Assembly: GCA_944387865.1 (NCBI GenBank)
Contig: CALXGN010000006.1
Coordinates: forward strand, 72,316 to 136,315
Reading direction: 5' to 3'
Source of the DNA: Scatomorpha stercorigallinarum
GTDB taxonomy: Bacteria; Bacillota; Clostridia; Oscillospirales; Oscillospiraceae
DNA length: 64,000 nucleotides
Position 1 is the first letter of the stretch, and each line of letters begins with the position of its first letter. The notes under the pieces were generated by a model. It had not been told where the DNA came from, made no database searches, and was given only the letters and a program-made list of their open reading frames with translations. Positions 42,801 through 49,927 of this stretch are shown piece after piece. Made by a program: the position numbers and the translations under genes.

Positions 42801-43933
42801 GCAACAACGTTGCTGGATTCAAAGACGAAGAACCTTACTTTGAGGCAGACGGATATGTAACGGCATACGTTGACGAGAATGAGCAGAAAGTTCTCGTGTT
42901 CCCGAACGACAGAGAATATAGGGTTGAAATTACTCCGTATGATAGCGGAACTCTGAGCTACACCGTCGAAGAATATTCTGCTGCCGACAATGAGACAAGA
43001 CGCGTTGTCAGCTATCAGAGGATTCCTATTGAGGTCGGTGACAAATTCGAGGGAGTTGTCAGCGCAATAACCGATACTGAAAGTGAGACAATTTATACTT
43101 TCAGCAAGAATGAAGATGGTGAACTTGAACCGACCGTTGACCAGTCTGGAAATGAAGTTGAGAAGCTCACAGTGAATGTGTCTGTAACTGGAAATGGCCA
43201 GGCTAACGGTGGAGGAACATTCCTGAACGGCGAGTACGCTTTGCTTACTGCGACACCGAACAGCGGATCATCTTTCATAGGGTGGTACGTCGATGGCAAT
43301 CTTCTTAGCACAGAAACTGAATTGCGTATTCTCGTGGACGATGATAAGTATGTAACGGCGGTGTTTACGAGCGGTGGAAATATCCCTGCTGTTGATGTCC
43401 CTAGCAATCAACCAGAAGAACCTGAGGAACCCACAGATTCGCTCCCATTCACCGACGTATCTGTCGGCGACTGGTTCTACGACTACGTTGCCTACGTCTA
43501 CACAAACGACCTCATGGATGGCGTGAGCGACACCGGGTTCAATCCGAATGGCACGATGACCCGCGCGATGCTCTGGACGATTCTGGCCCGCATCGACGGT
43601 CAGACGGTTACTGGCGAGAGCTGGATTGAGACGGCGCGCGCATGGGCGATGTCCGAGGGTGTCAGCGACGGCGAAAACGCCAACGGCCTCGTGACCCGCG
43701 AGCAGTTCGCGACGATGCTCTGGCGTTACGCTGGTGAGCCTGCGAGCGACTACAGCCTTGCTGCGTATACAGATGCCGCTGGTGTCAGTGACTGGGCGCA
43801 GGCGGCGATGTGCTGGGTCGTGGAAAACGGCATCATCACTGGTGTGAGCGCAACCACGATAGACCCGCAGGGCACGGCAACGCGCGCACAGGCCGCGGCG
43901 ATGCTGATGCGTTTCATTGAAAACATCGGATAA
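39872..43933 (+). CDS. SLH-anchored surface protein with BspA-type repeats and a lipase-like domain
   Basis: 1353 residues, cargo gene of the element. Signal peptide 1-25. Residues about 60-375 are BspA-type leucine-rich repeats (units such as LPDGLKSIGYGAFGSAVELNK). About 420-545 is an Ig-like segment (VIDISANELVLTFNRDI). About 560-860 resembles a class 3 lipase/alpha-beta hydrolase, but the nucleophile elbow reads G716-F-G-R-G720, with Gly718 where serine should be, so it is probably inactive. Then a beta region, an InlB-like repeat (FIGWYVDGN near 1130), a Pro/Glu linker, and three SLH domains (about 1190-1353) for cell-wall attachment. Codons are AT-rich except in the SLH end, suggesting a mosaic origin. 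Confidence 0.88.
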   Translation: MKKRLLAMLLCVAMAASLLTVGAAAEEGDTSGTCGDNLTWSLDSDGTLTISGTGDMWDYSHYGTPRNPAPWVTMGQWNWENNTINKVVIGEGVTSVGDEAFQYCNVISEVEFPSTLKTIGEAAFVGNQLRELNLPTGLESIGDYAFELSWYLESVTLPDGLKSIGYGAFGSAVELNKAIVPASVTEIGLGAFGTLETAGPIGSGCELEFGWTTSIPDNAFGGSGADNDQYSSFTSIILPDTITSIGDDAFRASQDLKYIKIPDGVKSIGARAFWWSGIESIDLPAGLETIAVAAFSQCESLSSIDLPDSLQRIEDNAFEYCVNLSSVQIPENVSYIGSSAFADQEWNEELEGKRIYFEGNAPICADSGDTGSFPSDATLYYTDGTSGWLDSENYDPDTGLWRGYKLVVLDSSQFPDKPSTSLELISTYPANGEVIDISANELVLTFNRDIAFLNWPNGSIYIKDYETDEIVKEFDDVQYASNSGFISGSTITIRYGLVGLDVGKRYYIEIDPNVVMANGWLDDNSNCFDGLEKGEWTFSISEESTFKFLASEGNQDLEYTYNYTDDYFNVNSYYYNHDLAKTSLALSLSAFNSCIAPNANYDKTDAARNVIAMLGDMGFEDINVDSYEEKPTANSIAQAIGHKSIIIDGMDYTLLTIAVRGGGYEAEWFNNFKVGSDSQHVGFNDSANSVIESIEEYIEDELTAAERSNIKIWLTGFGRGAAVANVAGHKINTLAGDSGSIFANVATGNVYVYTFATPMAAAGEQASPKEENIYNIINPVDLITKLTPSVWGFYRYGTTYSLPSQETDSKLFEAVRDDAINISAELTGKITTIALTWQGSALDSIVNAMSVMEPDSIPSNALQYALGKYFEDKYSSAPGEIGVFGTIKEIWNLVSTVIDVVTLDFTSLAKTYLLKPAVVEGGSETLDQALSYIEMAHYPETYLAWMYALDAKEFGHGIYRKDYINCPVDVTVYDENGNNVAGFKDEEPYFEADGYVTAYVDENEQKVLVFPNDREYRVEITPYDSGTLSYTVEEYSAADNETRRVVSYQRIPIEVGDKFEGVVSAITDTESETIYTFSKNEDGELEPTVDQSGNEVEKLTVNVSVTGNGQANGGGTFLNGEYALLTATPNSGSSFIGWYVDGNLLSTETELRILVDDDKYVTAVFTSGGNIPAVDVPSNQPEEPEEPTDSLPFTDVSVGDWFYDYVAYVYTNDLMDGVSDTGFNPNGTMTRAMLWTILARIDGQTVTGESWIETARAWAMSEGVSDGENANGLVTREQFATMLWRYAGEPASDYSLAAYTDAAGVSDWAQAAMCWVVENGIITGVSATTIDPQGTATRAQAAAMLMRFIENIG

Positions 43934-43979
43934 CGCACTACGCTCATATTCATTTAATATCCATTAATATCCATAAGCT

Positions 43980-44018
43980 GAGCCGTCCGGGATTCGTCCC
44001 GGGCGGCTCTGTGTTTTT
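43980..44018 (+). terminator. Terminator after the SLH protein gene
   Basis: 13-base stem GAGCCGTCCGGGA/TCCCGGGCGGCTC (one G-U pair) followed by TGTGTTTTT. Confidence 0.75.
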
Positions 44019-44068
44019 GCTTCCATTTGTAATGGCGCACTTCTATACATGGTCATGTGTGTGCGAGA

Positions 44069-44180
44069 AACAGCCCGGATGCCTGAGCATCCGGGCTGTT
44101 TTGCGTCGCTTCGCTCCGTACAAGGGCAAAGCCCTTGCGCCGCGTGGCGGCTAACCCAATATTGCAGAAAAGCGCGTTTG
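44069..44180 (+). other. Hairpin and possible transfer origin before the mobilization genes
   Basis: A 14-base-stem hairpin (44069-44100), then CAAGGGC-AAA-GCCCTTG (44121-44137), CCGC-GTG-GCGG (44142-44152) and GGCTAACCCAATATTGC, directly upstream of the DUF3847-like and relaxase genes. Clustered inverted repeats in this position are typical of oriT for MobA/MobL relaxases. The nick site cannot be assigned. Confidence 0.4.
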
Positions 44181-44223
44181 CCTGATGCAAGCACGCTTTT
44201 CACATATTTTCAAGGAGGTAGAT

Positions 44224-44511
44224 ATTATCAGCAAAAACCAAACAAAAGCAGAGCTTGTACGGGAACAGGGAGTGATTGAGAGAGAATTAAGCCAAACAAA
44301 ACACCGCTACCAACGCCTCGAACAGCAAATTAAGTATCTGCAAGACGGCGAGCGCAAGAAGCGAAGCCACAGGCTTATCACGCGTGGAGCGGCGGTAGAG
44401 AGCGTTGTACCAGCCGTCAAGAGCCTGAGTGAGCGCGAGTTTTACGAGCTGGTCGAGCGCATCTTCGACTTGCCTGAGGCAAAGGCGCTATTACCCAAGG
44501 ACGGTGACTGA
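44224..44511 (+). CDS. DUF3847-like mobilization accessory protein, non-AUG start
   Basis: About 95 residues. KNQTKAELVREQGVIERELSQTKHRYQRLEQQIKYLQDGERKKRSHRLITRGAAVESV is the pattern of DUF3847 proteins that precede MobA/MobL relaxases; the C-terminal half (LSEREFYELVERIFDLPEAKALL) is a small helical domain. A strong RBS (AAGGAGG, 44212-44218) is followed in frame by ATT (44224) and ATC (44227) but no AUG, GUG or UUG. The only upstream ATG (44185) has no RBS. Start is therefore ATT or ATC, or the start codon was mutated. It ends just before the relaxase. Confidence 0.75.
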   Translation: MISKNQTKAELVREQGVIERELSQTKHRYQRLEQQIKYLQDGERKKRSHRLITRGAAVESVVPAVKSLSEREFYELVERIFDLPEAKALLPKDGD

Positions 44512-45927
44512 TTGGCACTTTACCACTTCCACGTCGGGCAGATTAAGCGCAGCGCCGGGCGGTCGGCGGTGGAGTGTGCCGCCTATCGCGCTGGCGAAAA
44601 ACTCTACAGCGAATACTACGGGCTGGTCAGCGACTACACCCGCAAAGGTGGCGTGATGTACACGGAGGTTCTTCTACCACCTCACGCACCGCGTGAGTAT
44701 GCCGACCGGCAAACGCTCTGGAACGCGGTCGAGGAAGCCGAGCGCAACAAAAACGCGCAGCTCGCCTATAGCTTCGACATCGCGCTGCAAAACGAGTTCA
44801 CGCTCGACGAGAACATCACCCTAGCGCGCAAATTTCTGTTAGACAACTTCGTCTCACGCGGCATGATTGCGGATTTCGCTGTCCATCAACCGGACAAAAA
44901 TGGCGGCATCGCAAACCCGCACTTCCATGTCATGTGTCCAATCCGACCACTGAACTCGGACGGCACATGGGGCGCGAAGCAGCGACGCGTTTACCGCGCC
45001 GACGGCAAGTTCGATGCCGTGCCGACCACGGACTGGGGCAAGCCCAAGACGCTTGAAGCGTGGCGCGAGGCGTGGTCGGCGATGTGCAACGCGAAGTTTG
45101 AAGAAAAGGGACTACCTTGCCGCATCGACCACCGCTCATACGAGCGACAGGGCGTCGAGCAGATTCCAACCGTCCACGAGGGTGTCGCCGTACGGAGAAT
45201 GGAGGCCAAGGGCATCGTGACCGACAAAGGCGAGCACAACCGGTGGATTAAATCCGCGAGCGCAATGCTGCGGACGCTGGGAGAACGAATTAAGGCGCTT
45301 GTGGACTGGCTTATCGACACGCGTGTGAAGCTGGACAAACCTCACTCGCCGTCGCTCGGCAAGCTGCTCGCCGACTACTTCGATGCGCGCAACGCAGGTG
45401 CGTGGAGCAGCAAGGCCAAGATTGGCAATCTGAAGCGCCTCACAAGCGTCATAGCGTACTTGAATGAGAACGGCCTACATACTCTCGCCGACCTCGAAGC
45501 TCGCCTCGATTCGCTTCATGCGGCTCTCGATAAGACAAAAACAGCGTTGGACGCTAACAAAAAGCGGTCGAAAGAGCTGCGCGAGCTGTTCAGGTACGCC
45601 GAGCAGTACAAACGTTACACGCCATTACACGAGCAACTTACCACGATAAAGTGGAAATTCAAACGCGAGCAGTTCAAGGCCGAGCACGAGAACGAGCTGC
45701 GTCAATTCTACCTAGCCCGTCGCAAGCTCTCCGACGGTATTCACACCGCCGAGTGGCAGCGAGAGGTTGCAACGCTGGAGCGCGAAAACGACGCCGCCTA
45801 CGCCGAGTACAAAGCTCTCCACTCCGAATTGGCCAAACTGCTCGACGTGAAATATTGCGTCGACCGTGCGTTAAGTGCGAGAGAGGACAAAGGTCGCAAA
45901 ACGCGACTTTTGGTGAACGAGAGATAA
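44512..45927 (+). CDS. MobA/MobL family relaxase
   Basis: 471 residues from a TTG start. N-terminal relaxase domain: MALYHFHVGQIKRSAGRSAVECAAYRAGEKL with the conserved HFH and AAYRAG, then the metal-binding VHQPDKNGGIANPHFHVM (H125, H137, H139) and the KGL...HRSYERQGV segment (about 205-222). The C-terminal half (260-471) is long helix, without a visible helicase or primase. It nicks oriT for transfer with help from a co-resident conjugative element. The start overlaps the previous stop region with no gap. Confidence 0.93.
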   Translation: MALYHFHVGQIKRSAGRSAVECAAYRAGEKLYSEYYGLVSDYTRKGGVMYTEVLLPPHAPREYADRQTLWNAVEEAERNKNAQLAYSFDIALQNEFTLDENITLARKFLLDNFVSRGMIADFAVHQPDKNGGIANPHFHVMCPIRPLNSDGTWGAKQRRVYRADGKFDAVPTTDWGKPKTLEAWREAWSAMCNAKFEEKGLPCRIDHRSYERQGVEQIPTVHEGVAVRRMEAKGIVTDKGEHNRWIKSASAMLRTLGERIKALVDWLIDTRVKLDKPHSPSLGKLLADYFDARNAGAWSSKAKIGNLKRLTSVIAYLNENGLHTLADLEARLDSLHAALDKTKTALDANKKRSKELRELFRYAEQYKRYTPLHEQLTTIKWKFKREQFKAEHENELRQFYLARRKLSDGIHTAEWQREVATLERENDAAYAEYKALHSELAKLLDVKYCVDRALSAREDKGRKTRLLVNER

Positions 45928-46032
45928 GGCATACGACGAGATGAAAAGAAGTTTTTCAAGGGTACGTCGCGTTGGCGTACTCCTGTATGCCACAAATAGG
46001 GTGTACCGAAACAGTATACCCTTAAAAGTTTA

Positions 46033-46092
46033 GGGCTACGGCGAAACACCGTAGCCCACACCGAGGGTGTCGCGTTTCACGACACCCTCGGT
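46033..46092 (+). terminator. Two consecutive hairpins after the relaxase gene
   Basis: GGGCTACGG/CCGTAGCCC (46033-46057) and a 13-base stem (46060-46072 with 46080-46092). The second has no T-run. The 195-base gap between relaxase and TnpW-like gene holds nothing else. Confidence 0.45.
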
Positions 46093-46122
46093 AGAAATCT
46101 TACTATACTTAGGAGGTAACAC

Positions 46123-46368
46123 TTGACTAACTACATACCCCAAAGCGACTACACCGATACCCCGCCCAAAGAGCTGCTCAAACAGTGGGCAGCCGAGCGC
46201 GAGCCTAAACCCACGCTGGACAACACCGCGTTCTACGCCGTGGACGAGGACGGCGAGACATATTTCTACTGCGGAGGCTCGCGCTTGAAAGTGAGCGAGC
46301 ATTTCGCGGACGCGGGCAAACCCGTCGCCACGCTGATTGAGAACGTAATAAACTACGCAGCACAATAA
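46123..46368 (+). CDS. TnpW-like small element protein
   Basis: 81 residues from a TTG with TAGGAGG upstream. The C-terminal part (GETYFYCGGSRLKVSEHFADAGKPVATLIENVINYAAQ) resembles TnpW family proteins of Tn4451-type elements, which have a strand-rich segment then a helix near the end. Function of TnpW is unknown. Located between the relaxase and the recombinase, as in that family of transposons. Confidence 0.6.
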   Translation: MTNYIPQSDYTDTPPKELLKQWAAEREPKPTLDNTAFYAVDEDGETYFYCGGSRLKVSEHFADAGKPVATLIENVINYAAQ

Positions 46369-46442
46369 GTGATTGCGGGCAGCCCGCGCAAGAGGTATAA
46401 TGTCATCATAAGCGCGGGCTGTTTCGCACAAAGGAGGTTAAT

Positions 46443-48056
46443 TTGAAACAGCCTAAAATTTACAACACAGCACTGTACATGCGTCTCAGTAGAGACGATG
46501 AGAGTTACGGAGACAGCGTGAGCATCGAGACGCAGCGCACGATTTTGCGCAAATATGCTGCCGAAAACGGCCTGCACATCGTTGACGAATACGTCGATGA
46601 CGGATGGTCTGGAACGAACTTCGAGCGACCCTCGTTCAAACGCATGATGGATGATGTAGATGTCGGCAAGGTCAACTGTATCGTGACCAAAGACCTTAGC
46701 CGCTTCGGGCGAGAACACGTGATGATGGACTATTACCTCGAGTTCGTGTTCCCGGAGAAGCAAATACGCTACATCGCCGTCACGGAAAACGAGGATACTG
46801 AGCGCGGACTCTCAGATTTCGTTCCATTCAAGAATTTATTCAATGAGTGGTTTGCGAAAGATACCAGCCGCAAGGTCAAGGCCGCGCTGCACTCCAAGTT
46901 TGCAAATGGCGAGCGAATTTTCGCTTATGCTCCGCTCGGCTACAAGCGTGACCCGGAAAAGAAAAACGCCCTTGTCATTGATGAGGACACCAAGTGGATT
47001 GTGGAAAAAATCTTCGATATGGCGTTCCACGGCGCTGGAGCCGCACACATAACACACTGGCTCTTTCGTGAAAAAATTCCGACGCCCGGCTGGCTCAACT
47101 ACACCCGTTATGGCACTTTTGCGAACATCTATGCCAACGCGCCCGAAGAAAAGCGCTATTCATGGACAATAGGCCATGTGAAGAAAATGCTCAAGGATGA
47201 GACGTACATTGGCAACACAGTCCATTACCGGCAAACCAATGTCTCGTATAAGAGTAAAAAGCGCATCCGCAAACCGGAAGCGGAATGGGTGCGTACAGAG
47301 AATACGCACGAGGCCATCATAAGCAAAGAGGTCTTCGAGCAAGTGCAGCAGCAAATACAGTCACGCCGACGCAAACAGAAGAGTGGTCATCCACAAGTGT
47401 TTGCCGGCCTTGTAAAGTGCGCTGATTGCGGCTGGTCTATGGCCTATGGTCTGCACGCTTCCGGCAGTAAACCGTTCGGCTACTACCACTGCAGCAAACA
47501 TGGTCAGGGCATGAAACAGTGTACTATGCACTACATCCGCTATGATGTACTCTACACCTACGTGCTTGCACGAGTGCGCTACTGGGCCAAACAGGCCGAG
47601 ATTGACGAGGATGTACTACTTCAACGGCTTCTTAAAACCGGTGACAGGGAACGTCAGGCAGAGTCCAAGAAACAGGCCGACGAACTCAAAAAGGCCGAAA
47701 AACGCAAAGCCGAAGTAGACCGCCTGTTCGCCAGAATGTACGAGGACTGGGCGGCGGGACGCATCACGGAGTACAACTTCAATATGCTCTCGCAGAAGTA
47801 CCAGTCCGAACAGCAGTCACTTACAGAGCAGATTGAGGCCCTAAAAACTCAGCTCGCCACTCAGGAGCAGTCCACAGCGGACGCCGAGAAGTGGGTCAAG
47901 CTCATACGTCAATACACCGACCCGACAGAGCTGACCGCCGAACTGCTCAACACGTTGATTGAGAAAATCCTCATCCACGAAGCCGTCAAACAACCCTACT
48001 GCACCCGCGAGCAGGAGGTAGAAATCTTCTATCGCTTCGTTGGCAAAATTGATTGA
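46443..48056 (+). CDS. Large serine recombinase (TnpX-like integrase)
   Basis: 537 residues from a TTG with AAAGGAGG upstream. Resolvase domain with catalytic Ser16 in LYMRLSRDDESYGDSVSIETQ, then the recombinase domain (about 165-270, PLGYKRDPEKKN...), a zinc ribbon with CADCGWSMAYG and YHCSKHGQGMKQC (about 325-365), and a coiled coil (about 395-470, AESKKQADELKKAEKRKAEVDRLFARMYEDW). Full length and intact. The stop is 10 bases from the inner arm of attR, the usual place for the integrase gene. Catalyses integration and excision. Confidence 0.95.
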   Translation: MKQPKIYNTALYMRLSRDDESYGDSVSIETQRTILRKYAAENGLHIVDEYVDDGWSGTNFERPSFKRMMDDVDVGKVNCIVTKDLSRFGREHVMMDYYLEFVFPEKQIRYIAVTENEDTERGLSDFVPFKNLFNEWFAKDTSRKVKAALHSKFANGERIFAYAPLGYKRDPEKKNALVIDEDTKWIVEKIFDMAFHGAGAAHITHWLFREKIPTPGWLNYTRYGTFANIYANAPEEKRYSWTIGHVKKMLKDETYIGNTVHYRQTNVSYKSKKRIRKPEAEWVRTENTHEAIISKEVFEQVQQQIQSRRRKQKSGHPQVFAGLVKCADCGWSMAYGLHASGSKPFGYYHCSKHGQGMKQCTMHYIRYDVLYTYVLARVRYWAKQAEIDEDVLLQRLLKTGDRERQAESKKQADELKKAEKRKAEVDRLFARMYEDWAAGRITEYNFNMLSQKYQSEQQSLTEQIEALKTQLATQEQSTADAEKWVKLIRQYTDPTELTAELLNTLIEKILIHEAVKQPYCTREQEVEIFYRFVGKID

Positions 48057-48066
48057 ACATAAACCA

Positions 48067-48092
48067 GTGTCTTTAAGTGTGTGAAACCGGCG
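48067..48092. other. attR (right attachment site)
   Basis: Right inner arm (48067-48087, inverted match of the left arm) followed by the core ACCGGCG (48086-48092). Next to the recombinase gene. Confidence 0.75.
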
Positions 48093-48178
48093 CGGCGGAG
48101 CCCTCCACGTCGAACCTGCTGGCGCTGGCACGCCTCTACGGCGTCAGCGCGGAGGAGCTGCTGAAAAATGTAGAGTGA
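48086..48178 (+). pseudogene. 3' part of the split XRE-type regulator gene
   Basis: Reads TGAAEPSTSNLLALARLYGVSAEELLKNVE and stops at 48178. It completes the HTH domain broken at 37640: the reconstructed junction gives VSKWETGAAEPSTSNLLAL in one frame, exactly the usual end of a Cro/CI domain. Confidence 0.85.
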
Positions 48179-48242
48179 CGGGCTGCTATCACAGATATAA
48201 ATCAGGAGGAGGGCATGTTGGAGCGCATGCGTGGTTTCTTAT

Positions 48243-48890
48243 ATGAGTGACGCAGAATACTATGTGGGCCTTATAAAGCGGCAGGTGGACCCGCACAAAT
48301 GGTTTTTGCTCAGGAGCGGGCTCAATGTGAACGGGTACGGCGGCCTGAAGGGACGGGCGTTCAACGAACTGATGAAGCTATGCTTCTCCCGGGCGGAGCT
48401 GTTCAGTTTTACCAGTATGCAAAACCCCAAATATCAAAGGCACCCGGTGCTCGAAGAGCTTGAGGAGCTGAGGATAGCCACGATCCAGACCGACCGCTGG
48501 TTTGGATATTACGGCGTCGAGCCGGAAATATATGTGTCCATTTTCCGGGCGGAAAAGGCCGCGTGCGACGTGATATGCTCATATTATAGCGACATCTATT
48601 TGCGGAACAAGGATAGGGTGGATATCGCGCTCGAGGCGATGGATCTGCTGCCCGAAAATTACTACCGGCTCGAGGACCTGACGTTTTACGTTGACGGCAA
48701 GGCCTTCCTTGGGACTCTGTCGCACGAGGGAGAGGCGGCAATGCGCGCACCGGACGAAGAATTTGAGCGGCAGGCTCTTGAACTGGGCTATTGGAGCAAC
48801 GACCCTTCGTATAACCTGCATGCGGTCGATTTCGACTACGTGTGGATAGAAAAGCGCCCGTCCGGAGGCCGGGAAATAGGGACAAAATAA
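48243..48890 (+). CDS. Protein of unknown function
   Basis: 215 residues from the ATG at 48243. Soluble, mixed helix/strand, rich in Tyr, Glu and Asp (SDAEYYVGLIKRQVDPHKWFLLRSGLNVNGYGGLKGRAFNEL; then IYLRNKDRVDIALEAMDLLPENYYRLEDLTFYVDGKAFLGTLSHEGEA). I recognise no domain. The strong RBS (AGGAGGAGGG) stands before another ATG at 48214, which opens a 12-codon frame (MLERMRGFLYE) that stops over this gene's ATG, suggesting translational coupling or an old frameshift. A terminator follows. Confidence 0.7.
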   Translation: MSDAEYYVGLIKRQVDPHKWFLLRSGLNVNGYGGLKGRAFNELMKLCFSRAELFSFTSMQNPKYQRHPVLEELEELRIATIQTDRWFGYYGVEPEIYVSIFRAEKAACDVICSYYSDIYLRNKDRVDIALEAMDLLPENYYRLEDLTFYVDGKAFLGTLSHEGEAAMRAPDEEFERQALELGYWSNDPSYNLHAVDFDYVWIEKRPSGGREIGTK

Positions 48891-48894
48891 AGAA

Positions 48895-48931
48895 ACCGCC
48901 CACCGGCGCGACTTCCGGTGGGCGGTCCTTT
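48895..48931 (+). terminator. Terminator after the unknown protein gene
   Basis: 12-base stem ACCGCCCACCGG/CCGGTGGGCGGT with an eight-base loop, then CCTTTAT. Confidence 0.7.
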
Positions 48932-49100
48932 ATGGAATGAGGACAAAATGAAAAAGATGAAGCTGTCTCTTGCGATTGTTATAATAACAGGCAGATGTTA
49001 AGCAAAAAACAGGGGTTTTATTACGAAAATATTAAATCGCAAGTTTTTTTCGTATAGATGCTGTAAGGGTTTTACAGTTTACATAATTATTGGAGCCGGC

Positions 49101-49925
49101 TCACTTCATGGCGGCGATGCTCTCGCCCACCAGGCGCTTGAAGAGCGGCGCGGCGGCGTCCGCCGCGGCCTGCACTTCCTCGTGCGTCAGCGGCGTGGGG
49201 GAGAGGCCGGCGCCCTTGTTGCAGACGCAGCTGATGCCGCAGACGCGCAGGCCGCAGTGGCGGGCGGCCGTGGCCTCCACGGCGGTGGACATGCCCACGG
49301 CGTCCGCGCCCAGGACGCCAAGCATCCGCACCTCGGCGGGCGTCTCGAAGCAGGGGCCGGTGAGCTGGCAGTAGACGCCCTCGCGCAGGGCGATGCCCGC
49401 CTTTTTGGCGGTGGCGCGGATGATATCGCAGAGCTCGGGGTCATAGACGTGCGACATGTCCGGGAAGCGGGTGCCCAGCTCCTCGATATTCGCGCCCACC
49501 AGCGGGTTGGGGAAGAAGGTCATGATGTGGTCGGTTATGAGCATGAAGTCGCCGGCGTTGAAGTCCGGGTTGACGCCGCCGGAGGCGTTCGTGAGGAAGA
49601 GTATCTCCGCGCCCAGCATGCGCATCAGGCGCGTGGGCAGCACCACATCGCTGAGCTCGTAGCCCTCGTAGTAGTGCACGCGGCCCTGCATGCAGACGAC
49701 GGGCACGCCGCGCAGGTAGCCGAAGATGAACTTGCCCGCGTGCCCGGGCACGGTGGAGACGGGGAAGCCGGGGATGTCGGCATACGGCACCTCGCAGACG
49801 ATGTCCACCTCCGAGGCAAAGCCGCCGAGGCCGCTGCCGAGCGTGAGCGCGGCCTTGGGCACGAAGTCCGTGCGCGTGCGCACGTAGTCGCGGCATTTGA
49901 GCAGTTTTTCGTATCTGGCGTCCAT
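49101..49925 (-). CDS. Purine nucleoside phosphorylase (PNP/MTAP family)
   Basis: 274 residues from the ATG at 49925 (GGAGGGTTAAAA). Trimeric PNP/MTA phosphorylase family: TLGSGLGGF (phosphate loop, about 29-37), GRVHYYEGY (about 82-90), TNASGGVNPDFNAGDFMLITDHI (about 115-137), and GPCFETPAEVRMLGVLGADAVGMSTAVEA (about 193-221). It cleaves nucleosides to base and pentose-1-phosphate. It is cotranscribed with the DUF4037 gene. MtnA and an aldolase nearby raise the possibility that methylthioadenosine or 5'-deoxyadenosine is a substrate, though the sequence looks more like inosine/guanosine PNP. Confidence 0.9.
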   Translation of the reverse strand: MDARYEKLLKCRDYVRTRTDFVPKAALTLGSGLGGFASEVDIVCEVPYADIPGFPVSTVPGHAGKFIFGYLRGVPVVCMQGRVHYYEGYELSDVVLPTRLMRMLGAEILFLTNASGGVNPDFNAGDFMLITDHIMTFFPNPLVGANIEELGTRFPDMSHVYDPELCDIIRATAKKAGIALREGVYCQLTGPCFETPAEVRMLGVLGADAVGMSTAVEATAARHCGLRVCGISCVCNKGAGLSPTPLTHEEVQAAADAAAPLFKRLVGESIAAMK

Positions 49926-49927
49926 TT

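Larger units (their letters stand above)
37634..48092. mobile_element. Integrated mobilizable element, Tn4451/TnpX-like, about 10.45 kb
   Basis: Bounded by a 7-base identity ACCGGCG at 37634-37640 and 48086-48092. Just inside, 21-base arms at 37640-37660 and 48067-48087 are inverted copies (19 of 21 match), as in the attP of large serine recombinases. Outside, the two halves of an XRE-type gene rejoin in frame (VSKWETG to AAEPSTSN). Gene content: regulator, leader, HTH, resolvase, SLH protein cargo, DUF3847-like, MobA/MobL relaxase, TnpW-like, large serine recombinase at the right end. No conjugation pilus or coupling genes, so it is mobilizable rather than self-transmissible. The SLH gene is markedly AT-richer than the chromosome. 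Confidence 0.85.
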
